Notes: a model not told the origin generated them from the letters alone. A stretch of 64,000 nucleotides of DNA from Achromobacter aegrifaciens (GCF_902859735.1 NZ_CADIJY010000015.1:45427-109426); one strand, 5' to 3'. Positions 28,462 through 36,868 are shown, numbered from the stretch's first letter. A program made the numbers and translations.

Positions 28462-30132
28462 ATGCTTGACCCCGTCACACTCGCGGTCCTGAAAGGCCGC
28501 CTGGAACAGATCGCCGACGAGATGGACGCCACGCTGTACCGCAGCGCGTTCAACCCCATCATCGCCGAGGCCCACGACGCCTGCCACGGCATGTACGACG
28601 CCGCCACCGGCGCCACGCTGGTGCAGGGCAAGTCCGGCCTGCCGGTATTCGTGGGCGCGATGGCATTCGCCGTCAAGGCCGCGGCCAAGGCGGCCGCCGA
28701 GCGCGGCGGCATGGTCGACGGCGACGTCTGGCTGTTCAACGATCCCTACGAAGGCGGCACCCACGCCAACGACTTCAAGCTGGTGCGTCCGGTGTTCCGC
28801 GGCGGCAAGCTGTTCTGCTTCCTGGCCTCGGCGGCCCACTGGCATGACGTCGGCGGCGCGGTGCCGGGCAACTACAACCCCGCCGCCACTGAATGCTGGC
28901 AGGAAGCCGTGCAGATTCCGCCGGTGCGCATCGTGCGCGCGGGCGTGCTCGACCTGGACGTGCTGGCCATCCTGAAGGCCAATACGCGCCTGCCGGACAG
29001 CCTGTGGGGCGACCTGAACGGTCAGTTGGCGGCGCTGGAACTGGGCGCGGGCCGGCTGGATGGCCTGCTCGACGAATACGGCGACGCCACCGTGCTGGAA
29101 TCGCTGGACACGCTGCGCGAACGGGCGCGCCGCCTGATGCGCGACCATATCTCGCGCCTGCCCGACGGCGAGTACGCCTTCGAAGACATGCTGGACAACG
29201 ACGGCGTGCGCGACCAGCCGTTGCGCATCGCGCTCAATCTCATAGTCCAGGGCGAGCGTCTGACGCTGGATTTCACCGGTACCTCGCCGGCCTGCGCCGG
29301 GCCGGTGAACATCTCCCGCGCCACGGCGATCGCGGCCTGCTACGTGGCCCTGAAGCACCTGTTCCCGGACGTGCCGGCCAACGCCGGAGTGCTGGACGCG
29401 GTGGACGTGGTGCTGCCGGACGGCCTGGTGATCTCGGCGGACCGCCCGCGTCCGGTCGGCGGCTATACCGAAACCATCCTGCGCATGATCGACGTGATCT
29501 TCTGCGCCATGGCCCAGGCCGAGCCGGCGCGCGCGCTGGCGCAGGCCTACGGCACCATCAATGCCTTGTCGATCGCCGGCTACCGCAGCGACCCCGCCCG
29601 GCGCGGCCAGCGCTGGGTGATGTTCAGCTTCTTCGGCGGCGGCCACGGCGGCCATTCAGACGGCGACGGGCTCAGCCACGGCAATGCGCCCATCTCTACG
29701 GCCACCATTCCGCCGCTGGAGATCCTGGAGGCGGCCTATCCCGTGCGTTTCACGCAATGGGCGCTGCGGCCCGATTCGGCGGGCGACGGCCAGCACCGCG
29801 GCGGGCTGGGCGCCATCTATGAAATCGAACTGCTGGAAGACAGCGCCGAAGCCTTCATCTTCGGCGAGCGTGGCAAGAGCGCGCCCAAGGGCATCGCAGG
29901 CGGCAGGGAAGCGGCGCTGAACGTTTTCCGCTATCAGCAGGACGGCGGCTGGCAGACCCCGCCCATGCGTTCGAAGATGCTGGGCATCCAGCTCCAGCGC
30001 GGCGACCGGGTTCGGCTGGAAACGCCCGGGGGAGGCGGCTATGGCGAGCCTGCCGCGCGTACGCAGGCGGCGCGCGAGCATGACCGCAAGATGGGCTATG
30101 TAAGTGGAAATCTGAAGGAGCAGTCGGCATGA
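28462..30132 (+). CDS. hyuB: Hydantoinase B/oxoprolinase-family protein (HyuB)
   Basis: 556 residues. Conserved HyuB blocks include LDPVTLAVLKGRLEQIADEM, DPYEGGTHANDFKLVRPVF, AHWHDVGGAVPGN, RTRLPDSLWGDLN-like text at about residue 175, and GGGGYGEP near the C-terminus. With HyuA it forms an ATP-dependent hydrolase opening cyclic amides or imides (N-methylhydantoin, 5-oxoproline) or an acetone carboxylase-like enzyme. Its stop overlaps the hyuA start. The order B before A and the company of a hydratase and lyase argue for degradation of a cyclic imide or lactam. Exact substrate unknown. Confidence 0.87.
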   Translation: MLDPVTLAVLKGRLEQIADEMDATLYRSAFNPIIAEAHDACHGMYDAATGATLVQGKSGLPVFVGAMAFAVKAAAKAAAERGGMVDGDVWLFNDPYEGGTHANDFKLVRPVFRGGKLFCFLASAAHWHDVGGAVPGNYNPAATECWQEAVQIPPVRIVRAGVLDLDVLAILKANTRLPDSLWGDLNGQLAALELGAGRLDGLLDEYGDATVLESLDTLRERARRLMRDHISRLPDGEYAFEDMLDNDGVRDQPLRIALNLIVQGERLTLDFTGTSPACAGPVNISRATAIAACYVALKHLFPDVPANAGVLDAVDVVLPDGLVISADRPRPVGGYTETILRMIDVIFCAMAQAEPARALAQAYGTINALSIAGYRSDPARRGQRWVMFSFFGGGHGGHSDGDGLSHGNAPISTATIPPLEILEAAYPVRFTQWALRPDSAGDGQHRGGLGAIYEIELLEDSAEAFIFGERGKSAPKGIAGGREAALNVFRYQQDGGWQTPPMRSKMLGIQLQRGDRVRLETPGGGGYGEPAARTQAAREHDRKMGYVSGNLKEQSA

Positions 30133-32177
30133 GCGCGGCACAAGGCTTGGTCGTAGGCGTGGACGTGGGCGGCACGTTCACCGATATATTCGTGCTGGAC
30201 GAGGCGGGCGGTAGCGCCCGCGTGGTGAAGGTGCCTTCCACCCGCGGCGAGGAAGCGCGCGGCTTCATGAACGGCATTGCCCGCGTGGCCGATGGCGCGG
30301 ACGCCATCGCCACCATCGTGCACGGCACCACGGTAGGCACCAACGCGCTGCTGGAGCGCAAGGTGGCGCGCACCGGCATCATCACCACGGCAGGTTTTCG
30401 CGACGTGCTGGAAATGCGCCGTCGCGACCGACCCCAGACCTGGGGCCTGCGCGGCAACTATGAGCCGGTGGTTCCGCGCGACCTGCGCCTGGAAGTCGAG
30501 GAGCGCGTGCTGGCCGACGGCACCATCGACACGCCGGTAAACCTGGCCCAGGTCGAGGCCGCGGCCCGCCAACTGCTGGAGCAAGGCTGCGAGGCGGTCT
30601 GCCTCTTCTTCGTCAATGCCTATGCCAATCCGGCCAATGAGGCGCAGGCCGCGGCCTGCGTGCGCGCGCTCTGGCCCAACGGCAACGTCACCGCCGCGAC
30701 CGAGGTGCTGCCCGAGATCCGCGAATTCGAGCGCTGTTCCACGGCCGTGCTCAACGCCTCGCTGCAGCCGGTGGTCGGCGGCTATCTGACCCGGCTGGAA
30801 GCGGATCTGAAGGACAACGGCTTCGGCGGCGAACTGTTGGTGGTGCAGAGCAACGGCGGCGTGATGTCGCGCCAGACCGCTTGCGACGTGCCGGTGCGCA
30901 CCGCGCTGTCGGGCCCGGCCGCGGGTGTCATCGCCTGCGCTGCGATCGCGCGCGCCGCGGGCTTTCTCAACGTGGTCAGCGGCGACATGGGCGGCACTTC
31001 CTTCGACGTGTCGCTGGTGGCGGACGGCGAGGCCTCGCTGTCGGCGCAGACCGCCATCGACTTCGGCATGGTGGTGCGCGCGCCCATGATCCAGATCGAA
31101 ACCATAGGCGCGGGCGGCGGCTCGATTGCCAGCGTGGACGCGGGCGGCCTGCTGCAGGTGGGTCCCGAATCCGCCGGCAGCGTGCCGGGGCCGGCCTGCT
31201 ATGGCCGGGGCAACACCCGCCCCACCGTGACCGACGCCAACGTGCTGCTGGGCCGCATCGCGGCCGAGCGCCCGCTGGGCGGTGGCCTGCTTGCCACCAT
31301 GGACGTGGCGCTGGCGCGCGCCGCCATCGAGGAACACGTGGCCAAGCCGCTCGGCCTGGACGTGCATGCCGCGGCCGAGGCCATCCTGACCGTGGCCAAT
31401 GCCAAGATGGCGGGCGCGATCCGCGTGGTGTCCATCGAGCGCGGCCACGACCCGCGCAAGTTCGCCTACATGCCGTTTGGCGGCGGCGGCGCGCTGCACG
31501 TCTGCGCCATGATGAACGAAGTGGACGCGGCACGCGGCATCGTGCCGCGCTACCCCGGCGTGACCTCGGCCCTGGGCTGCGTCATGGCCGACATGCGGCA
31601 TGACGGCGTGCAGACCCTGAATGTGGCGTTGGCCGCGCTGGACGCCGATGACCTGCTGGCCCGCATCGACGGCCTGGCGCTGGCCTGCCAGGAGAGGCTG
31701 GATTCCGCGGGCGTGAGCTTCGAGGGCATACGCGAGAGCATCGAACTGGACATGCTGTACGTGGGTCAGAGCCATACGGTGCGAGTGGAAGTCGGCCGTG
31801 ATGAACTGAACCGCGCCGGCATCGGCGCCGCCTTCCAGCGCGCTTACCGCGCTGCTTTCGGCCGCAGCCTGGACGGCATCGCGGTGCGCATCCTGAACCT
31901 GCGCTATGCGCGCATCGGCCAGCGCCCCAAGTTCGATCTGGCGCTGCTGGCGCCGACCAGCACCGCGATGCCGGACGCGCTGGGCACGCAGCCCGTCTTC
32001 CATGGCGGGCAATGGCATGACGCCGTGCGCTATGCGCGGCTGGACCTGCCGGTGGGCGCAGAGGTGGCGGGACCCGCCATCCTGGAGCAGCCCGACACCA
32101 CGATCTGGATCGAGCCCGGCTTTGCTGGCCAGGTCGATTTCCTGGGCAATCTGCTGATCGCCCGCCAGGCTTCCTAG
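30129..32177 (+). CDS. hyuA: Hydantoinase A/oxoprolinase-family protein (HyuA), ATP-binding subunit
   Basis: 682 residues. It opens with the phosphate-1 loop of the ASKHA fold, VGVDVGGTFTDIFVLDE, followed by IVHGTTVGTNALLERK. Later GDMGGTSFDVSL is the phosphate-2 motif and AGGGSIASVDAGG belongs to the conserved core. The catalysed step would be ATP-driven ring opening with phosphorylation of a carbonyl. The 4-base overlap with hyuB (30129-30132) indicates stoichiometric production. Acetone carboxylase and 5-oxoprolinase are alternatives within the superfamily; the absence of a third acetone-carboxylase-gamma-like gene argues against the former. Confidence 0.88.
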   Translation: MSAAQGLVVGVDVGGTFTDIFVLDEAGGSARVVKVPSTRGEEARGFMNGIARVADGADAIATIVHGTTVGTNALLERKVARTGIITTAGFRDVLEMRRRDRPQTWGLRGNYEPVVPRDLRLEVEERVLADGTIDTPVNLAQVEAAARQLLEQGCEAVCLFFVNAYANPANEAQAAACVRALWPNGNVTAATEVLPEIREFERCSTAVLNASLQPVVGGYLTRLEADLKDNGFGGELLVVQSNGGVMSRQTACDVPVRTALSGPAAGVIACAAIARAAGFLNVVSGDMGGTSFDVSLVADGEASLSAQTAIDFGMVVRAPMIQIETIGAGGGSIASVDAGGLLQVGPESAGSVPGPACYGRGNTRPTVTDANVLLGRIAAERPLGGGLLATMDVALARAAIEEHVAKPLGLDVHAAAEAILTVANAKMAGAIRVVSIERGHDPRKFAYMPFGGGGALHVCAMMNEVDAARGIVPRYPGVTSALGCVMADMRHDGVQTLNVALAALDADDLLARIDGLALACQERLDSAGVSFEGIRESIELDMLYVGQSHTVRVEVGRDELNRAGIGAAFQRAYRAAFGRSLDGIAVRILNLRYARIGQRPKFDLALLAPTSTAMPDALGTQPVFHGGQWHDAVRYARLDLPVGAEVAGPAILEQPDTTIWIEPGFAGQVDFLGNLLIARQAS

Positions 32178-32188
32178 GAGCAGAGCCC

Positions 32189-32797
32189 ATGTCAGCCTTC
32201 GATCCCCGCAGCACAGCGCTGGTCGTCATCGATCTGCAGAACGATTTCCTCGCGCCCGGCGGCGCCTACGACCGCGGCGGCGCCGTCAGTCCGCAGGCGC
32301 GGGCCTTGCCCGCCCGGGTCGCGCCCGTGGCCCGCAAGCTCAAGGAGCGAGGAGGCTTCGTGGCGGCCAGCCAGTTCACGCTATGGCCGGACGCGCACGG
32401 CGAACCCATGATCTCGCCGCATCTGCGGCAGTTGCGCCCGTTCCTGCGCAAGGGCGATTTCGTCGCCGGCTCCAAGGGGCAGGCCAACGTCGCCGAACTG
32501 GACGGACTGGTGGACGTGTCGGTCTGGAAGGTGGCGTATTCCGCCTTCTTCAATACCCAGCTGGACTGGGTGCTGCGGCGCGCGGGCATCTCCAACGTGG
32601 TGATCGCCGGCATCGTCACCAATGGCGGCGTGGCCAGCACCGCGCGCGACGCCCACATGCGGGATTATCACGTGGCGGTGCTGGCCGATGGCTGCGCCGC
32701 GCCCACGCCGGCCATGCATGATGCCGCGCTGGCGGATTTGCGCACCGTGGCCGATGTGCTGTCCTGCCAGGAATTCCTGGACAGGCTGGCCTCGTGA
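32189..32797 (+). CDS. Isochorismatase-fold hydrolase lacking the usual nucleophilic cysteine
   Basis: 202 residues. The superfamily aspartate is D15 (VVIDLQNDF) and the lysine K114 (SVWKVAYSAF). The position that carries the nucleophilic Cys in amidases (normally TN-x-C-V-x-ST) reads TNGGVAST, placing G147 there. EntB/PhzD isochorismatases also carry Gly at this place and work without covalent catalysis. The protein may therefore hydrolyse a vinyl ether or act by general acid-base chemistry, or be a non-catalytic relative. Context between hyuA and a flavoprotein gene would otherwise suggest opening of a half-amide. It shares a GTGA overlap with the next gene. Confidence 0.82.
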   Translation: MSAFDPRSTALVVIDLQNDFLAPGGAYDRGGAVSPQARALPARVAPVARKLKERGGFVAASQFTLWPDAHGEPMISPHLRQLRPFLRKGDFVAGSKGQANVAELDGLVDVSVWKVAYSAFFNTQLDWVLRRAGISNVVIAGIVTNGGVASTARDAHMRDYHVAVLADGCAAPTPAMHDAALADLRTVADVLSCQEFLDRLAS

Positions 32798-34191
32798 GCG
32801 CGCCGCAAGTCCTGCGGGGTGCAGCGCCTGGCGCGGACGCGATGCACGTGCCGGTGGCCATCATCGGCGCGGGCGCTTGCGGCCTGACCGCCGCGCTGCG
32901 CCTGGCCGATGCCGGCATCGAGACCGTGCTGATCGAGCGCGACGCCGCGCCCAGCGGCTCCACCGCCTTGTCGTCCGGCTTCATCCCGGCAGCGGGATCG
33001 GCGGCGCAGCGGGCCGCCGGCATCGAGGACGACGCGCAGCGCTTTGCCGCGGATATCCAGGCCAAGACCGGCGGCACGGCCGCGCCGCAGCTGGTCGATG
33101 CCTACACGGGCGCGGCAGCCGCCGCGATCGACAACCTTGCGCGCCACGGCCTGGATTTCCAGGTGCTGGACGGCTTCCTGTATCCGGGCCACAGCGCCCG
33201 CCGCATGCACACCTTGCCCGAGCGCACGGGCGCGGCCCTGGTGGCCGCGCTGGAGCGCGCCGCCACCGCAGCCGGAGCCTATCTGCTGACCCGCGCCCTG
33301 GCGCGGCAGATCTGGACGGACGAAGCCGGCCGCATCACGGCGGTGGGCTGCGAGCGGCCGGACGGCTCCATCGACGTGATCGGTTGCGACGTGCTGATCC
33401 TGGCCTGCAACGGCTTTGGCGGCAACGCGGCGATGGTGGGCAAACATCTGCCGGCCATGCGCGAGGCCGTCTACGGCGGCCACGTCGGCAACGACGGCAG
33501 CGCGATCGAATGGGGAGTGCAGCTGGGCGTGCGCCTGGCCGACCTGGGCGGCTACCAGGGGCATGGCTCCTGGGCCACGCCGCAGGGCGCACTGATCTCC
33601 TGGGCGGTGATGATGGACGGCGGCGTGCAGATCAATGGCGCGGGGCGGCGCTTTCATGACGAGACGCACGGCTATTCCGAGGCCGCGGTGCATGTGCTGG
33701 CGCAACCGGGCGGCGTGGCCTGGAACGTATTCGACGACCGCACGCTGGCGCTGGCGCGCGGCTTTCCGGACTTCGTCCAGGCAGAGACGGGTCAGGCGCT
33801 GAAGACCTGCGCCGACGTTGCTGCGCTGGCGGGGGTGATCGGCTGCGACGAAGCGACGCTGCGCGCGACGCTCGCAAGCGTGGCCCCCGACGCCGCCGAT
33901 CCGTACGGCCGGCGCTTCGAGCGGACGCTGCAGGCGCCGTATCACGCCGTCAAGGTGACAGGCGCGCTGTTCCATACGCAAGGTGGCCTGGACATCGACG
34001 CGGATTGCCGCGTGCTGGACCAGATGGGCCATGCCTTGCCCAATCTGCTGGCCGCAGGCGGCGCGGCGCGCGGCGTGTCGGGCAACGACGTGTCCGGCTA
34101 CCTGTCCGGCAATGGCCTGCTCAGCGCAGTGGCGGGCGGCCATATCGCCGCGGCGACCGCCGCATCCCTGCTGGGCCGCGAGCTTTCCTAG
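32794..34191 (+). CDS. FAD-dependent dehydrogenase (fumarate reductase/TcuA-like flavoprotein)
   Basis: 465 residues from GTG at 32794 overlapping the upstream stop (GTGA). The dinucleotide fold VAIIGAGACGLTAALRLADAG starts at about residue 19 and is followed by ERDAAPSGSTALSSGF. The C-terminal FAD_binding_2 signature includes FHTQGGLDIDADCRVLD and NLLAAGGAARGVSG with GYLSGNGLLSAVAGG. No membrane anchor and no heme- or FMN-binding extension is seen. Relatives such as TcuA oxidise tricarballylate to cis-aconitate, and others act on succinate-like or steroid substrates. Here it is flanked by enzymes for dicarboxylate chemistry, suggesting oxidation of a substituted succinate. Confidence 0.84.
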   Translation: MSAPQVLRGAAPGADAMHVPVAIIGAGACGLTAALRLADAGIETVLIERDAAPSGSTALSSGFIPAAGSAAQRAAGIEDDAQRFAADIQAKTGGTAAPQLVDAYTGAAAAAIDNLARHGLDFQVLDGFLYPGHSARRMHTLPERTGAALVAALERAATAAGAYLLTRALARQIWTDEAGRITAVGCERPDGSIDVIGCDVLILACNGFGGNAAMVGKHLPAMREAVYGGHVGNDGSAIEWGVQLGVRLADLGGYQGHGSWATPQGALISWAVMMDGGVQINGAGRRFHDETHGYSEAAVHVLAQPGGVAWNVFDDRTLALARGFPDFVQAETGQALKTCADVAALAGVIGCDEATLRATLASVAPDAADPYGRRFERTLQAPYHAVKVTGALFHTQGGLDIDADCRVLDQMGHALPNLLAAGGAARGVSGNDVSGYLSGNGLLSAVAGGHIAAATAASLLGRELS

Positions 34192-34204
34192 GATTTTCCA
34201 GACC

Positions 34205-35068
34205 ATGCAAATACAGAATCTGCAAGCACAGCTGGCCGGCGGCGCCGTGTTGGCTCCCGGCGTCTACGATGCCTTGTCCGCGCTGATCGCCGAACAGGCG
34301 GGCTTCGGCGCGCTATACCTGTCGGGCGCGTCCATCGCATACACGCGGCTGGGCCGCTCGGATATCGGCCTTACCACGTACAGCGAGGTCGAGGACACGC
34401 TGGCCCGCATCACCGAGCGGGTGGCCACGCCCGTTATCGTCGACGCCGACACCGGCTTCGGCAATGCCCTGAATACGCAGCGCACCGTGCGCGGCCTGGA
34501 GCGCGCCGGCGCCGCCATGATCCAGCTGGAAGACCAGACCTTTCCCAAGCGCTGCGGCCATCTGGACGGCAAGGCCGTGATCCCGGCCGCCGAGATGCGC
34601 GGCAAGCTGCGGGCCGCGGTGGATGCCCGCGCGCATGCGTCCACCCTGATCCTGGCGCGTACCGACGCACTGGCAGTGGAGGGACTGGAAGCGGCTCTGG
34701 ACCGCGCGGAATCGTATCTGGAAGCGGGCGCGGACGCGCTGTTCATCGAGGCGTTGCGTACGCCGGAGCAGATGCAGGCGGCGTGCAGCCGCTTTGCGCA
34801 CCGCGCGCCGCTGCTGGCCAACATGGTGGAAGGCGGCAAGACCCCGGTGCAAAGCGCCGATGCGCTGACCGCGCTGGGATTCCGCATCGTCATCTTCCCG
34901 GGCGGCACGGCGCGTGCGGTGGCGCACACGCTGCAGGGCTACTACGCCAGCCTGCGCCAGCATGGCACGACCGCGCCGTGGCGTGAGGGCATGCTGGATT
35001 TCGACGGCTTGAACGCTGTGATCGGCACGCCCGCACTGCTGGAGCGCGGGCGCCGCTACGAAGGCTGA
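34205..35068 (+). CDS. Isocitrate lyase/PEP mutase-family C-C lyase
   Basis: 287 residues from ATG at 34205. Superfamily motifs are PGVYDALSALIAEQAG, the metal-binding DADTGFG (D80, D82) and KRCGH at 115-119 with catalytic-type C117, as in methylisocitrate lyase and dimethylmalate lyase. Oxaloacetate decarboxylases and PEP mutases usually lack that Cys. The expected reaction is retro-Claisen cleavage of an alkylated malate or isocitrate to pyruvate or glyoxylate plus a carboxylic acid. As the last gene of the operon it would finish the pathway started by hydratase, flavoprotein and HyuAB. Dimethylmalate lyase of nicotinate fermenters is similar in length. Confidence 0.86.
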   Translation: MQIQNLQAQLAGGAVLAPGVYDALSALIAEQAGFGALYLSGASIAYTRLGRSDIGLTTYSEVEDTLARITERVATPVIVDADTGFGNALNTQRTVRGLERAGAAMIQLEDQTFPKRCGHLDGKAVIPAAEMRGKLRAAVDARAHASTLILARTDALAVEGLEAALDRAESYLEAGADALFIEALRTPEQMQAACSRFAHRAPLLANMVEGGKTPVQSADALTALGFRIVIFPGGTARAVAHTLQGYYASLRQHGTTAPWREGMLDFDGLNAVIGTPALLERGRRYEG

Positions 35069-35078
35069 GGCCGGGGTG

Positions 35079-35699
35079 TCAGCGCGGCGTGCGCTGATGC
35101 GGCACCAGCGGCGGCACCGGCTGATCGGCGACCAGCTCCCAGAACGCCGGCAGGAAGCACTCGGCCACCAGCAGCGGCTGGCCCTGGCGCCAGAACACCG
35201 AGCGGCGCGCCCAGATGCGTCCGCCATCGCGGTCGCGCTGGCCGGCCGGCAATACGCCCAGCGCGGTGGCATGGAACGGCACCGGCGAGGCCAGCCGGCG
35301 GCAGGCAAACGGCGAACGCTCGACCGTGCTGTCGTGGTAAAGCATGTCCGCCAATGGCCGGGTCAGGAGGCGGCGCATGCCTTGCCAGGCGCCGTGAGAG
35401 GCGCGCAGCGGCGTCAGGCTGCGCGCGGGCACGCTGTCCACGCCATTGACCGACATCAGCACCTCGCGAATCCACACCGGCGTGCCGGGTGCGAGGCCCA
35501 TCGCCCGGGCTTCGTCCGGCGGCGCGCCGTCCGCGTATTCGGCCAGCACGCGCAGGCGCACCTGGCCAACCTGGCGCAAACCGGCGGTCAGCGCGCCGGG
35601 GCGGAACAGCCAGTGGCGCGGGGCAGGAGGCAGGATGGGAGGCGCGCTGGCCAGCCAGCCTGCGGCAAGGGGAGGGTGGTGTGCTGCGGGTTTGCTCAT
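35079..35699 (-). CDS. ubiC: Chorismate lyase
   Basis: 206 residues. UbiC-type features are WLFRPGALTAGLRQVG, GTPVWIREVLMSVNG, SLTPLRASHGAWQGMR and ARRSVFWRQGQPLLVAECFLPAFW. The enzyme cleaves chorismate to 4-hydroxybenzoate and pyruvate, the first committed step of ubiquinone synthesis, in the cytoplasm. It is convergent with the catabolic operon, ending 10 bp past the lyase stop, and divergent from the amidase operon. An inverted repeat, TGCGTC (35737-35742) and GACGCA (35748-35753), lies in its upstream region. Confidence 0.88.
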   Translation of the reverse strand: MSKPAAHHPPLAAGWLASAPPILPPAPRHWLFRPGALTAGLRQVGQVRLRVLAEYADGAPPDEARAMGLAPGTPVWIREVLMSVNGVDSVPARSLTPLRASHGAWQGMRRLLTRPLADMLYHDSTVERSPFACRRLASPVPFHATALGVLPAGQRDRDGGRIWARRSVFWRQGQPLLVAECFLPAFWELVADQPVPPLVPHQRTPR

Positions 35700-35794
35700 G
35701 GCTGCGTATTATGCCAAGCCGGGCGGGACGACCCAATGCGTCGCAATGACGCAGTGCCGGACTCCCGCCGGAATATCGTCCGGGAAAGCACTTA

Positions 35795-35824
35795 TTGTCC
35801 CAGGAACCCGCGTCTCCCTATCAT
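35795..35824 (+). promoter_or_regulatory. Candidate promoter of the amidase operon
   Basis: TTGTCC (35795-35800) and TATCAT (35819-35824) with an 18-base spacer resemble a sigma-70 promoter (4/6 and 5/6). The start would be near 35831, giving a leader of about 147 bases. GGTCA/TGACC (35833-35846) is a small palindrome right at the expected start. Confidence 0.5.
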
Positions 35825-35866
35825 TCGCACACGGTCAACATTGACCTGAATGGCTTGCAGTACCCC

Positions 35867-35912
35867 GCAGCAATGATTGCTGCCTGAACATACAGTCTTG
35901 GCTATAGAAGCC
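35867..35912 (+). promoter_or_regulatory. Candidate ANTAR (AmiR) two-hairpin antitermination site
   Basis: Hairpin 1: GCAGCA (35867-35872), loop ATGAT, TGCTGC (35878-35883). Hairpin 2: GGCT (35900-35903), loop ATAGA, AGCC (35909-35912). The linker is 16 bases. The 3' arm of hairpin 2 is the beginning of the 5' arm of the terminator that follows, so the two structures exclude each other, as in known ANTAR targets. ANTAR targets normally have six-base loops with A at 1 and G at 4; loop 2 has A1 and G4 but five bases, and loop 1 fits A1/G4 only if its top A-T pair opens. An ANTAR protein gene (AmiR) is in the same operon. Confidence 0.5.
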
Positions 35913-35948
35913 CCCGACTTGCACGCAATGCGTGGTCGGGGGCTTTTT
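35909..35948 (+). terminator. Leader intrinsic terminator before the amidase gene
   Basis: AGCCCCCGAC (35909-35918) pairs with GTCGGGGGCT (35935-35944), enclosing an inner stem CACGC/GCGTG (35922-35926, 35930-35934), followed by TTTTT to 35948. It ends 30 bases before the amidase start codon, with no gene upstream on the same strand that it would naturally close (ubiC is on the other strand), so it acts as an attenuator. Confidence 0.85.
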
Positions 35949-35977
35949 CGTTTTCAATTTCTGAATATGGAGCTCGC

Positions 35978-36868
35978 ATGCAAGCGTCGGAACCGCAACG
36001 TTCTCCCGCCGCCGTGACCTGGGTGGCCAGCGTGCAGATGGAGCCCGCGATCGGCGAAACCGCCGCCAACATCGCGCGTTCCATCGAACTGGTGGAGCAG
36101 GCCGCGGCCCAGGGCGCGCGGCTGGTGGTGCTGCCTGAACTGGCCAACACGGGATATATGTTCGAGAGCCGCGAGGAGGCCTACGCCCTGGCTGAACCAG
36201 TGCCGGAAGGCCCGAGCTCGCAGGCGTGGATCGCGTTGGCGCAGCGCCTGGGCATCTATCTGGTGGCGGGCATCGCGGAGCGCGCCGGAGGGCGTCTCTA
36301 CAACTCCGCACTGGTCGCGGGTCCGGATGGCTATCTGGGGACCTATCGCAAGCTGCATCTGTGGGGCGACGAGAACCTGTATTTCGAGGCGGGCGACCTG
36401 GGATTGCCGGTGTTCGATACCGAGCTGGGCCGCATCGGCGTGGCCATCTGCTACGACGGCTGGTTTCCCGAAGTCTACCGGCTGCTGGCGGTGCGCGGCG
36501 CGGACATCGTGGCGGTGCCGACCAATTGGGTGCCGATGCCGGGGCAGACCCGCGACGGACCGGTCATGGCCCATGCGCTGACCATGAGCGGCGCCCACAG
36601 CAACGGCTTGACAGTGGTGTGCGCGGACCGCGTCGGCACCGAGCGCGGCCAGCCCTTCGTGGGCCGCAGCCTGATCGTGGGGTCCCAGGGCTGGACGGCG
36701 GCGGGACCCGCCAGCATCGACCAGGAGGAGGTGCTGCTGGCGCCCATAGACCTGAAGGCATCGCGCCGTGCGCGCCAGTTGAACGATTTCAACCACGTGC
36801 TGCGCGACAGGCGCCGCGACATCTATGACGAGCAGTTGGGCGCCGCCGCAGGCCCGCGGCAACGCTGA
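35978..36868 (+). CDS. Nitrilase-superfamily carbon-nitrogen hydrolase (probable amidase)
   Basis: 296 residues. The catalytic triad is visible as E54 (VVLPELANTGY), K125 (GTYRKLHLWGDE) and C159 (GVAICYDGWFPE). It hydrolyses a C-N bond of an amide, nitrile or carbamoyl compound in the cytoplasm. It is shorter than P. aeruginosa AmiE (346 residues) and belongs to another branch, so aliphatic amides are only one option. It is the first gene after the leader terminator, the place amiE occupies in the Pseudomonas ami operon, and heads an operon with a Liv-type importer and AmiC/AmiR-like regulators. Confidence 0.88.
   Translation: MQASEPQRSPAAVTWVASVQMEPAIGETAANIARSIELVEQAAAQGARLVVLPELANTGYMFESREEAYALAEPVPEGPSSQAWIALAQRLGIYLVAGIAERAGGRLYNSALVAGPDGYLGTYRKLHLWGDENLYFEAGDLGLPVFDTELGRIGVAICYDGWFPEVYRLLAVRGADIVAVPTNWVPMPGQTRDGPVMAHALTMSGAHSNGLTVVCADRVGTERGQPFVGRSLIVGSQGWTAAGPASIDQEEVLLAPIDLKASRRARQLNDFNHVLRDRRRDIYDEQLGAAAGPRQR

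Noticed and set aside
35909-35948. Ordinary end-of-gene terminator
   Set aside because: No plus-strand gene ends just upstream apart from the distant operon ending at 35068, and ubiC on the minus strand lies between; its place 30 bases before the amidase start fits an attenuator.
35700-35977. Guanidine-I or another known riboswitch before the amidase operon
   Set aside because: The conserved core sequences of ykkC-type guanidine riboswitches were not found, and an ANTAR protein is encoded in the operon.
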